A stretch of DNA of 20,435 nt from Rhizophagus prolifer (GCA_019425655.1 NQWY01024961.1:1-20435); one strand, 5' to 3'; shown: positions 1-10,635, numbered from the stretch's first letter. Notes: generated from the letters alone by a model not told the origin. Translations and numbers: made by a program.

Positions 1-725
1 ATATAGGCAAAAATTAGGCATGAGTTACCAATCAAGCACCTATAGTTTTTATTTGCTTCTTTTGTAAGTACTGGATTTTTAATGTTAAAATTAGGTTGAG
101 TAAAAAAGTAGTAAGAATTTTTTTGCTTCTTATTTATAAGAATTTTTACTTTTTTTTGGATATTTAAATTAGTTTTGAAGTTTCTTAAGTTTCAGTTTAA
201 AAAGGTTATCTTGTATAAATAAAAAAATGGAATATAAGATTGAGAAAAACATCTTGGTAAAAAGTAAATTTAATATTAATTTTAACAATATTTTGAAATA
301 ATAAAAAGATGAATTTTGTAATCTATCGACTGGTCGATGTATCCCAAAATTTTGGCCAGCATTATGGCATTAAGAAATTAAGCCATGTGACACGTGACAA
401 ATAGGATTTTTTGAACAACATGAAAAGTAGTGGGTGTGACATTAGGTGATAGATAAGGGTCGATAAATTACACAAGATTATTATCTGAACACCTTTTTGA
501 ATCTTAGAAATCTTTTTACATGTGTTTAATATATGCAGTAATTTAATATTAAACTTATAAAATTTAAAAAGTTGGACCAATGAAAATCACCAGTGGTGAC
601 AATCACCGCCAGTAAGTACTGAGTTACAAACAGATGATCTTGAACTTGCTAGGGTAGAGAAAGGTTTGGTGAATACATTGTTCCTGAAGTTGGTCAATGA
701 TCCTTGGTAAGTAAAAAATTTGAAC
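1..725. other. A+T-rich intergenic stretch with short palindromes, no convincing gene
   Basis: Short frames on both strands look like chance. The stretch holds several small palindromes: ATCGAC-TG-GTCGAT at 325-338, the perfect 12-mer CCAAAATTTTGG at 344-355, and TCACCA-G-TGGTGA near 587-599. An E-box CACGTG lies at 391-396 within GTGACACGTGAC. On the plus strand, about 600-702 reads as an exon-like segment (VSTELQTDDLELARVEKG and onward) followed by the strong donor GTAAGT, but no partner exon is visible. It could be a remnant of another gene or the 3' flank of TRP2. Confidence 0.4.
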
Positions 726-2572
726 TTATAATTTTTGTTGTAATTTATAATAATATTGCTCTGCCTCATCAATACAAGTAACATTAGATTTAAGTTTGTT
801 AATAGTCTCTTGATATTCTTCTTCTTCCAGACTATCATAAACTATGCCACCGCCTATAAAAAATAGAAAGTTAAATAAAGGACAGGCCAAGAATAACATT
901 AACGAGCTCTTTTGACATATAACAAACCTGCTTGAAGATACGCAACGCCGTCTTTAAAGAGCATAGTACGGATTGTTAAACAAGTATCAATCGAGTTTGC
1001 AAAATCAAAGTGGCCAATAGCTCCAGCATAGACGCCTCTTTTTTCTCGTTCAAGTTCCGCAATTAGTTCCATTGCCCTAATCTTTGGAGCACCAGAAACA
1101 GTACTAGCTGGAAAGATGGATCTAAATGCATCGAATCTGTTCTTTTCAGGTCGAAGTTTACCAGATACTTGACTTACGATGTGCATTACATGGCTAAATT
1201 TTTCAACTTGCATCAATGAATCAACCTTAACAGTCTTCGGTTGGCAAATACGATTAACATCATTTCTTCCCAGATCGACTAACATGATATGTTCTGCTCT
1301 TTCCTTTGGATCATTAAGCAATTCCTCAGCAAGCTTCTCATCCTCTGAAATAATCACACTATACATTAATATTATAGAATAATACATCATTGAAAACAAT
1401 TAAAGAATAATTAATACCTTCTCTTGTTTTTCCACGCTTACGGGTACCGGCGATAGGATGAGTATATACCATATCATTTTCTACTTTTATTAAAAGCTCG
1501 GGAGACGCTCCAACAATTTGATAATCGTTGAAATCTAAATAAAACATATAAGGTGATGGATTGACCTTACGTAAATGTCGATAAACGTTAAAGGGATGTA
1601 AATTAGTGGGTCGCGTAAGTCTTTGAGATGGAACAGCTTGAATAATATCTCCGTTCTTTATGTGCTTTTTTAACTGTGTTACAAAAGTTTCGTAACCCTC
1701 TTTTCCTACATTAGATGTACAGGATTGATTCAAACGGATTTCTCCCTGTGGTACTGATGGCGTATGATCCATTTGCAATAAATTTAATACACGCCGTATT
1801 TTCTCAACTGTCCTACGATACTGATATTCAATAACTTTTGGATCTGTAGAATCGCTACGGTAATGTGAAACAACATTTAATATTTGGTAAATGTGATCAA
1901 ATATGACCAATGTATCGCAGAGTAAGAAAAAAGAATCTGGTAGTCCGAATGGATCATCTAACTCGCGTGCTGTACGCGGTTCAAAGTATTTTACACAATC
2001 ATATGCAATATATCCAATTGCTCCACCTGTATTTTATATATAGACAAATTTGTTAAAATCTAATTATAGCTTTAAAGAGAAATTCAATGATTACCTGTAA
2101 ATGATGGGATTCCAGGAACGGGAACAAATTTGACACTTTTAAGTTCTTCCTCCAAGGCAATAAGAGGATCACCTGTGATGGCTTCATTTTCACCTGTCTT
2201 CAGTACTTTGTAAGGATCTAAATTGGACACAAAATGAGATTAATTTAATTTATTTCAAAAAAAAAGGTTATTTTATTGCTTGTATTACCTGAACCAAGAA
2301 AAGAATAGTGTCCTATTTTTTCGCCTCCAACCACAGATTCAAATAAAAAAGAAAACTGGCTTTTGGCTGAAATACGTAAGTAAGCAATTACAGGTGTAAG
2401 TAAATCTGCCGGTATTTGCGTATATATAGGAATTGTATTTCCCTGGGAAGTTTTGATAATTTCCTGAATTTCTTGAAGCGAAGGTTTGAAGACGTTCTAT
2501 TAATAAAGGTCAAAAATAATAACAAATTGTTAATAACATTCAAAAAAAAGTCGAACTTTAAGAACATACCAT
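726..2572 (-). CDS. TRP2: Anthranilate synthase component I (chorismate-binding TrpE type), six exons
   Basis: It makes anthranilate from chorismate, the committed step of tryptophan synthesis, using ammonia from a glutaminase partner. My model is 2572-2570, 2496-2289, 2217-2095, 2026-1418, 1344-928 and 853-726, with all junctions GT-AG and in phase, giving 495 residues; yeast Trp2 is about 507. Visible motifs are LFES at residues 52-55, matching the LLES element of the tryptophan feedback site; [11 protein letters not shown] from residue 301; [24 protein letters not shown]; and the C-terminal AGGGIVYDS. These belong to the chorismate-utilising fold. There is no fused glutaminase, so TrpG must be encoded elsewhere. 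The first coding exon is only the ATG: the frame before residue 2 is closed by a stop and no in-frame ATG follows nearby. It diverges from the carrier gene across 164 bp. Confidence 0.95.
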
Positions 2573-2736
2573 TCTTGCAAAAAGTTCTACGTCCGAAACT
2601 TATACTCGTTAATAAAATTCGGTTTTAAAAATTGTGAAAAAAAATTGCTGTACACGACGTGCACTGATCTAGTATTAATTATACTAATTCCGGCAGTAAT
2701 TAAAAAAAATATCATCATTTCATTTTTTTAGCAAGA
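2573..2736. promoter_or_regulatory. Bidirectional promoter between TRP2 and the mitochondrial carrier
   Basis: This 164 bp spacer separates two divergent start codons and must hold both 5' leaders and core promoters. It is A/T-rich with a T-run just before the plus-strand start. Both starts sit in the same word, GCAAGAATG, so the two ends form a short inverted repeat. I find no full TGACTC (Gcn4-type) site. Confidence 0.5.
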
Positions 2737-3849
2737 ATGAATTACCAACAATTGGGACCGGATCAAGCTATAGATTTCAAACAATACTATTTCTATGGTT
2801 TCTTAATAAATTTATTGCCAATATATGTATTTTATCCCATAAGAACAGCTAAAACTATTCAACAATCAAATATTGGTACAAGTTCTTCAACTTCATTCCC
2901 TAAAGTTGTTGCTGAAAGAGTAAAATTAGAAGGAGTTCGTGGTTTATATAAAGGTGTAAGTATTTACGCGTTAGGTAGTATCGGTGGACGTTTGGTTCAT
3001 TTTTCTACTTATGATGCATTAAGAGATAGAGTTCATAAAGGAAAAGGGAAAAGCCTTGGGCTTGGATGGTTAGAAAGTTGTAGTCAGACCACAATAAATG
3101 CATTTTTAGGAACTTTAAGTGCTGTAACGACTTCTAGTTTTATGGTACCTTTCGATGTTATTTCACAGCAACTTCAAGTTTCAAAAGCTAATTTACCAAC
3201 AAATACTAGTACAAATAATATTACTAATTATTCAACTTTATCTAAAAGACAAATTTCCACCTCTTCAACAACAAAACAACCTACTTTTGTTGTTACAACT
3301 ACACATGATACTGCTCAAATTCCTTCGAATGTTAATAAACAATTTAATATAAGTAAAATTCTTTTATCAAAGAATTTTATAACTCATCTTAAACCAAAAG
3401 ATGTACCTCTTTATAGGTTTCTTTATCGCGGCTGGACCGCAGGACTACTTAATACCATATCATTTTTTCCTGCATATTTTTTTACTTATACCTATGCATT
3501 AGAACAATTAAGACTAAATAATTATCATATTTCATTTTTGCCTTCATCACATTTTTTACTTTCTGTGATGGCAGGTGTTTTAGCTGGTACTACTGCAACT
3601 GTAACTTCTGCTCCTTTCGATGTAGTGAAAACAAAAATTCAAATTGCACGTAGAGCTGGACAAGGTGAATTAAGATGGTTGAATGTTGCTACAAGGATTG
3701 TAAGAACTGAGGGTATAAAAGGTTTATTTGTAGGATTGTCTGCAAGATTATGGATTATAGTTCCATTAGGAAGTTTAAATTTCTGGGTTTTTGAAAAAGT
3801 TAGAGAATGGAGTACTGTAAATTCAACATTGAATGAAGATGAAAAATGA
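2737..3849 (+). CDS. Mitochondrial carrier family protein, SLC25A44-like
   Basis: A 370-residue intronless member of the mitochondrial carrier family, expected in the inner membrane. Three repeats are visible by their signatures: YPIRTAK at 33-39 (degenerate, with no acidic residue after the proline), VPFDVISQQ from 137, and APFDVVKTK from 292 (canonical). The opening (DFKQYYFYGF), the VPFDVISQ motif and the YRGWTAGLL stretch before repeat 3 resemble SLC25A44, a branched-chain amino-acid carrier in mammals. Substrate is not provable here. A Ser/Thr/Asn-rich insertion at about residues 150-225 separates repeats 2 and 3 and makes the protein longer than the usual 300 or so. The ATG has no in-frame rival upstream. 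It is the only intronless complete CDS in the window. Confidence 0.85.
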   Translation: MNYQQLGPDQAIDFKQYYFYGFLINLLPIYVFYPIRTAKTIQQSNIGTSSSTSFPKVVAERVKLEGVRGLYKGVSIYALGSIGGRLVHFSTYDALRDRVHKGKGKSLGLGWLESCSQTTINAFLGTLSAVTTSSFMVPFDVISQQLQVSKANLPTNTSTNNITNYSTLSKRQISTSSTTKQPTFVVTTTHDTAQIPSNVNKQFNISKILLSKNFITHLKPKDVPLYRFLYRGWTAGLLNTISFFPAYFFTYTYALEQLRLNNYHISFLPSSHFLLSVMAGVLAGTTATVTSAPFDVVKTKIQIARRAGQGELRWLNVATRIVRTEGIKGLFVGLSARLWIIVPLGSLNFWVFEKVREWSTVNSTLNEDEK

Positions 3850-4132
3850 TATGATTATGATATTTCTTTTAAGTCAAGTACTAAACTAGATGTAAATTAG
3901 ACATATAAATAGATAAAATTAACAAAATTTGTATAATTTAATGTCTTTATCCTTTAGTTAAAAAGAATTTATTAGTAATTAATAATCTCAAATATTAATT
4001 TTTAAATCGTTATTTTATATTTAGTTGAACTTGGTTAAATAATACTTTAATAATAATTACATACAAATATATAATTTTGTCATTCCAAATTTTTAAATAA
4101 ATTATTTTAACATAAATAAGTAACTGCACATT
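3850..4132. other. Convergent 3' intergenic region
   Basis: This 283 bp, very A+T-rich spacer lies between the convergent ends of the carrier gene and the Zn2Cys6 regulator. It holds AATAAA-like words and TTTA runs suited to 3'-end formation on both strands, and no coding potential that I can see. Confidence 0.5.
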
Positions 4133-7100
4133 TTAACTCCAAGCAACAGATTCTCCATTGCTGACTAATTTTGCATCAATGTCACCATTGAATGTATTTA
4201 ACATTCCAGCAGAACCGTTGTCTTGAGGTGTCCATATATTTGAAGTATTGGTTTGTTGTTGTCGAGATATATTATTATTCATAATTACATTTTGACTACC
4301 GAAAATTGGAGGATTGGGTGATGCTGTAGGATTTGGTGATGTTGAGGCCGAAGTATTTGACGGAGAAAGAGTAGAAAATAAGATATTTGCCATTGAAGGA
4401 TTATTAGAAGGTTGTTGATATGGTTGATTCATAATTGATGAATCGTTAGAAGGTTGTGATCTATCACGAAATCCATTGTTAAAAGTGTCCATAGTAAATG
4501 TAAAAGGGAAATTGTCCTTGTCATCAGTCCACAACGTTGATTTATTATCATTTTTATTACGTTGACGATTATTAGCAGATCTCTTTCCTTTATTTACGAT
4601 ATATGAAAATTCTTTCCTATATTGATCTGGATTAAGCATCATGTATTCTCCTGCTCGTGCTTGTGTGTTTTTAGCTTCCTCCGCTTTGGCTTTATCCAAC
4701 CATTCCTGCAACTTTTCTTCTCCATCCAATCTACCTTCCCTCCCTTCTTGCGCCCTTCTTCTTGCAATATCTTTTACATTATTTTTGATTTCTTTGAGTC
4801 TTTCTACCATACTTTCAGCTTTAGTATCTCCTCTTTGAGCTGTCCAAGCTAAAACACGTATGGCAGGCGCAATCGAAAATAATGCAGTACAAGATTGCTC
4901 ATAGAAATCCGGCACAGAATTCATTAACACATCAAGCCAATGAAGAAGTATGGTAGCCGCATGAATACAAATAGTTCGAGATGATGCACGAGATGCATCG
5001 TCTGATGTCATCGAATTTGTCGGATTCACAGTAAACATAGTTAAATTTCTACTATGAAGAAGAATAAGTACTGTCCAAAATAAAGTATGCATTTCTCCTA
5101 TTTAATTAACGCGAATAAAAGATTAAGAATCGATAATAAATGACTAAAGTTAATTATACGTGATTTATTTACCTCCAATTGTACCCAATAAGCTTCCTTG
5201 TATATCTTGAGCCATTTCTTCAAATTTTAACCAATGGGGTAGAGTATAAAACCATCTACCTAATGCGGCATCCAAGAATCTAAATTGATTTTCTTCGCGT
5301 CGACTTCCGGCTATTTTTGCACGTCCATATAAATACTTGCGTACCTAAATAAATCATCATGTTTTCAATAGTTATTTCGAGATAAAAAATAAAACTTAAG
5401 AAATCGTTACCTTACCTGAGCAAATATACGTAATAAATTAATGTGAAGAACCCATGCAATGTGTAACCGCGTTTCGTCATCTGGTTCAGGATCTGATGGT
5501 ATTGGAAGAAGGTCAACATCACAAGTTGCTTCGTCAATGGCGCTGGGACGACCATAACACGCTGATACCCAACTAAAATATAAAATGTAAATATTGTACA
5601 TTACTAAGTTTTTTTTTTGATTCTAAGTATATATCAAGTTAAAATCGGATATTTACGTTTCTGCAACAAAACATCCCCAGAAAGCCATATCTCTCATTTC
5701 CTTAACTTCTTCATTCATTTTAATTTGTTGATTCTTGATTTTACGATGTAATCCCAATTCAAATGTCATTTTGGAAGCCATCCCATGAAAGATCCATGCA
5801 GATCCCATCTTTGGAAAAAGACGATCTTTATAAGTAAGTTACCAGTCACACGTAAATATCAAATTAGTATTAATATATAACCTAAATACCTTTCTTGTAT
5901 GAAGACCAATTATAAATAAGCTAATAACAGTCAACACATGAGGAGTTTGAAGGCAATGATTTTGCAACAGTGCTGTTACAAAGAATACAAATTACTTTTA
6001 TTAAACGAAATGATATATGTATGTTCTAGACAAAAGTATTATGATTATTACCTAATGCTCTCTAAATTAAAGAAATATTTAATGATCAAATTTGTACGTT
6101 AAATAAAATTAATTATGTCTCCAAAAAAGTTCATAAATTACATACCTGATGATATATACGTCCATCCCGCATATTAGCATCTGGGTGAAAAGGTGAAGCT
6201 GCAAAGAATATACTATTTAACAGAAGGAAATGTTGTGGCCTCGATAAATCTTTTATACAATCGAGAACCACCTTTTTCTTCAGATGAGGAAAATGGCGGT
6301 ATACTCTCTAAAAGAACAACAATCTTAGTAAATAACACATTAATTTTTATTATAAAATCTTGTACAATTTTCACCTTATAATATATGTCAATCAAACTTT
6401 CTACATTTTCAGGATTTGGTAATACTTTCAAATATGGTTCAACGGAAGATAAATCATCGGGAAATTGAGGAATAATCTGTTCTTCACCGCCATCACTCAA
6501 CATCAGCAAAGAGCCCGTACCAACATATCGAGTAGACTCATAGATTTTCAAGCTATTATCTAATTTATCTGCAAGTTGATCAACGGGATCTTGAATAGGT
6601 AAGCCAAAATTCGCAGTATATGACATTGGATCTGTAACCGGAACTGTCTAGTATGTCACAATTTTGATAACAAATTAATTATAATATCAAACGTAATATA
6701 ACAAATTACTGATATAAAAAGTATAAACCTCTGGTTGTTTAGGTTTAGGTAGCGAGGCAGCTAACTGAGTCGAGAACTGTAGTGTTTCCTCAGATAAATT
6801 TTGATTAAGGCTAGGTGGAGGACTTGATTCGTAAAAATTGTTCCAATTCTTAGAAATTGGAAGAATTACGTAAATATGATTTAGAATCGTTTATTAAAAT
6901 AATAAAATCGCAGAAATCTTACATAAACTCCGCTAGCCATAAAGTTTTCATCAACCGCACCGTTTTGTATAGCAAAATTCATACTACCGCCCATATTGTC
7001 ATTTGTATTTGCTGTGCCACCGTTTTTCATGACGGCCATTTCCAAGAGTGATTCCATATGATCCAGTTGTTGGAACTGTACAGATTGAATGTCTTCAATC

Positions 7101-7339
7101 TGTTCTGCCAATATTTCAACCTCAGTCTTTGGTCGACCACGCTTGGAAGACGCTGAGAAATCATAAGTACATTCTCGGTTTGACTTACGGCAAGTACCAC
7201 ATACGGGTCTTTCTTTGTCACATTTTACCTTACGTTGTTTACAGTTGTCACATGTCTCTATAGGTTTAAAACGTTTATGAGTCGCTGAGGTAGTATTGGG
7301 TAAGTTAATAGGCGGTTGTATTTTTGGAGGTATGTTCAT
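4133..7339 (-). CDS. Zn2Cys6 (Gal4-type) fungal transcription factor, ten exons
   Basis: A nuclear DNA-binding regulator of about 836 residues. Exons: 7339-6923, 6848-6729, 6647-6375, 6307-6146, 6061-6052, 5972-5890, 5808-5657, 5572-5416, 5344-5173 and 5097-4133. The zinc cluster is at residues 30-57 with spacing C-X2-C-X6-C-X6-C-X2-C-X6-C (C30, C33, C40, C47, C50, C57), followed by a basic linker (KRGRPK) and a short putative dimerisation helix. The middle (about 262-520) matches the fungal-specific transcription factor domain: LIDIYYKRVYRHFP, GSAWIFHGMASKM, FELGLHRK and CYGRPSAID. A charged, coiled-coil-like helix then leads into an Asn/Ser/Pro/Gln-rich tail, perhaps an activation region. 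One exon is only 10 nt, supported by phase on both sides (IYHQ-RAL-ALLQNH). The target pathway is unknown; neighbours do not settle it. Confidence 0.92.
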
Positions 7340-8147
7340 TTGGCTTATTTAGTAGAAAGGGAACAAAGCAACGATACTTTAAACTAGCGATTCGAACCTT
7401 AACACTAAATAAATGGAGCTTTAAAGTTCGTTTTTTCCTATTTTAAAGGTCCAAAAAGACATTTGACGTTTAAAATTTAAAACCAGGTACGAAAGGTTTT
7501 TTAAACCTTTGAATTGAGAATAATTCCAGAGTTTTAGTATAGTAGGACAAAAGACTATTTTTGGAGTCGCTTATTTCATACTCTACTCTCTTGGACAGTT
7601 ACTTTAAACTGAAATATTTTATATGAACAATCAATCATTATTTTTAAAAGCGCAGATATTAGAAGTAGGCAAATACTAAAAAAAATGTGGCTGATAATTG
7701 CGACCATTAACTCATCTTTTTTTTTTGTTTTCGATTAGTAATTGAAGGAAAAAAAAAATGATTTTTTTTTCTAAATACAATGTCATTATCTTTTGCTGAT
7801 TTTCACGGTCATACTATTTTTTTTATCATGCAAATTAAAAGCCAGCTGATCAACCTGAACATTTTCACGGGTCCTTAACTAGCGTATCTTGGGCTTCTTG
7901 GCATTAAGTGACACAGAGATACCGATTTGCTAAGCCACCGTCACCGTGCGAGACGCAAATGTATCGTTTTTGATCAACTGATTGAGAATTAATTTATATC
8001 ACGCCCCAGTTAAACCGTATTTTATAATTTATAGTATGCATTGGGGTGACAAATAGAAGGCGACGAAGACTTTTTTGTTAAAGATTAAATATAAGACAAA
8101 ATTTTAAAATTCAACCTTCTATTTTTTTTTGAACGCGTTTACAAATA
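7340..8147. promoter_or_regulatory. Divergent promoter region between the Zn2Cys6 factor and importin-alpha-like gene
   Basis: This 808 bp head-to-head spacer has no convincing ORF. It includes a 19-bp hairpin at 7492-7510 (AAAGGTTT-TTT-AAACCTTT), long A/T tracts around 7720-7770, and a G+C-richer island at about 7860-7975. The island can fold with CGTC (7939-7942) against GACG (7952-7955), continued by ATTTG (7925-7929) against CAAAT (7956-7960). Regulatory roles are inferred from position only. Confidence 0.4.
7492..7510. repeat. Short perfect inverted repeat
   Basis: Eight-base arms AAAGGTTT and AAACCTTT flank a TTT centre, in the spacer upstream of the Zn2Cys6 gene. It may be a dimeric protein site or chance in A/T-rich DNA. 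Confidence 0.5.
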
Positions 8148-10635
8148 ATGACTTCTCAAACAGAAAAAAATACAGCCGAAGAAGACTCGGACATAATCGA
8201 ATTTTTGAACCGTAAATTGGCAAACCTTACAGTGCATTCCGATGCTACAGAAGTTCTCGGGAGCAACGACGGTTTGCCAGTTTGTGAAGTTTCAACACTA
8301 GTTCGTGTTCTAATATTTACAAACTTTTAACACTATTAAGTTCAATTTTTTTCTTATTTATTAAATAACTCTTTTTACTTTGTTGTTAGCTACCACAATA
8401 CTCACAGGAAATTTTATCGGCTCTTCATTCTAACAATACTGTGTTACGACTCGCTGCAGTTGTTAGACTTCGTAAATATTTATCTTTGCGTGAGTATAAG
8501 CTTTATTCTCCTTATTATTGATTAATTCGAATTTGTCGATTTATTTCTCTCTCTATTATAGAGAATGTTGATGAAAGGGTTGATAATGTCCTCTCATTGA
8601 ACATAATACCGTTATTGATTGAATTGCTTGAAAACTTCGATGATCATTTATTACAGGTAACTTTTTACATGGTATTCAGGTGGTTATTTTTACGTCATGA
8701 CTATTTTAACTTTTTTTTATTTATTCAGTATGAGACAGCCTGGATAATCACTAATATAGCTGTAAGGATTTTTTATTTTGTTGATGAAATTTATGTCCTT
8801 TCAATATTATATGTTATAATTTAGTAATTAATTCGTAAGGTCCTTTATAGGCCGGTTCTACACAACATACCGAAGCTCTTGTTGCGGGTGGCGTAACACA
8901 ACACCTTATTAAAGTGTTATCAATCTCCAACAATATTGAAGTTCAAACCCAGGTAATGTTTTTTTTATAAATTAATTTATAAATAATTATTGTAAGCATT
9001 TATTAATTTGTAATTCATATTAAAGATCATATGGGCATTAGGCAATATTGCCGGAGATGGAGCTGTATTTAGACACATTATATTATCTGCAGGTGTGCTG
9101 GATCCTTTACTTTATATTTTATCAAATTATGAAATATATGATTACATGGCCGTAAGAATCACAGTTTGGGCTACTGCAAATATGTGCCGTGGTTGTCGTT
9201 GTTCAGATCCATCATGGTCATTGGTAAATTTTTAATAAATTTTTATTCATTTATAAGAAGTTCAAACAAGTAACAAATTTATTATTATTGGTTTATACTA
9301 ATAGATTACACCAGCTTTCCCTATTTTGGCTAATATGGTACAGCTTAATGACGCGGAAATTATTTCTGACGCTTGGTAAATATTTTTGATTGATTTTATT
9401 ATTACAATACGGGTTTATTTTCATATGAACTGATAATGAATTAATAATTTAAAAAGCTGGGGAATGTCTAGAATATTGAATGGCACTCATAAGCATAGAG
9501 AACATGCTTTAGTAAGTGACAATTCATTATGTCGTCGCTTAGTAGATCTTCTTAGGTAACTATTAATATTAGATATTACATAATTTTTGATTTGCTACTT
9601 TTTTCAAATAATAATTTAAATATATTTATAGAGAGGATAGTCTTACATCTACCGTACATTTGCCTGTGTTACGAACATTAGTGAATATCGCATCAGGGGC
9701 AGGTAGGTCAATATTTGCGTAATAATAAATAAATATATATACAAAAAAGATACTTTGTTCTTAAATTTCTGTTATATTATTAGAGAAACAAACGCAGGCA
9801 GTGATAGATGCCGGGGCTTTAACTGTTTTAACAACGTCATATTTATCGACTAAAAATTTAACGCTAAGGAGAGATGCGTGTCTAGCTGTATCAAATGTTG
9901 CTGCTGGCACATATTGTCAGGTAATTTTTTTTTTCAATTGACACGAATTCAGTTCAATTTTTAAAAAAGAAAAATTTCCACTAACGTATTGTTCCTTTGA
10001 TTGAAATTAACGTGAAGAGGTAAATGCTGTATTAAATGAGCCAAACTTAATGGAAAATGTTGTCGCTTTGCTTTGGGACAGTGATGTAAAAGTTGTGAAA
10101 GAAGCATGTTGGGTTTTAAGTAACTCCACAAGTTTGCATGATTCTGGCCACATCAAGTATAGTATAAATTAAAAATTTTTTTTTTTTGAGGTGCAAATTT
10201 AATTAAGTTATCTAATTTCTTTTTATAAATTTTAATAGCTTAATCTTACAATATGATATCCTTACTCCTCTCCTTCATCATTTACGTAACCCATCAACGC
10301 CCCAAGAAATAATGAACAAACTTATTGACACGTTAATTAATATACTTTCAGTTGGAGATATGTCCAGTTCTTCGCCTCCACCACCGTCACAAAATGCATA
10401 TGCTGATCAATTAGCAGCATCAGGATTAGTTAAAGCGTTGCTTATCGCTTACAATCATCAAGGATTATCGGAAACAATAAAAGAGAAAATAAGAAGTTTA
10501 TTAGAAAGATGGTTCTATGGATATTTACGTAGCAATGAGCAAGGAAATGAGGACGATGATGGAATAGACATAGCATCCATTGAGGAACGTGTTGGTAGAT
10601 TAAGGATTAATATGGAAGGCGTTGATGTCTTTTAA
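8148..10635 (+). CDS. Importin-alpha-like armadillo-repeat protein lacking a visible IBB region, twelve exons
   Basis: Predicted nuclear-import adaptor relative of about 530 residues. Exons: 8148-8300, 8390-8489, 8562-8656, 8729-8761, 8851-8952, 9026-9223, 9305-9375, 9457-9555, 9632-9702, 9784-9920, 10020-10156 and 10239-10635, all in phase. The first exon could instead end at 8279 (donor GTTTGT). ARM helices line up with importin alpha from LPQYSQEIL onward: ETAWIITNIAAGS, WALGNIAGDG, WATANMCRG, DACWGMSRILNG, LRTLVNIASG, DACLAVSNVAAG and EACWVLSNSTS. The Trp-Asn ladder is intact in the first three of these (major NLS groove); the next keeps Trp but has Arg for Asn, and in the minor site one Trp is Leu. 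The C-terminus has the usual ARM10-like helix and an acidic tail. The N-terminal 50 residues are acidic to neutral, with no Arg/Lys-rich importin-beta-binding stretch, so this looks like a divergent paralogue. Confidence 0.88.

Noticed and set aside
362-580. 72-codon minus-strand frame left of TRP2
   Set aside because: Composition is that of A/T-rich noncoding DNA (Leu, Ile, Lys, Phe-rich), with no motif and no splice partner.
4622-4852. Plus-strand frames of 65-76 codons opposite the regulator's last exon
   Set aside because: They are mirror images of the charged helical segment of the Zn2Cys6 protein, Ser/Phe/Leu-rich, with no independent support.
5821-5858. Upstream acceptor (TATAAAG) for exon 7 of the Zn2Cys6 gene
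   Set aside because: It is out of phase with the preceding exon. The acceptor TTTTTCCAAAG before ATGGGATCTGC is in phase and gives the family-like TRKMGSAWIFHG.
8597-8824. Continuous 75-codon frame inside the importin-alpha-like gene
   Set aside because: It runs through two introns. The ARM sequence YETAWIITNIA joins correctly only after splicing.
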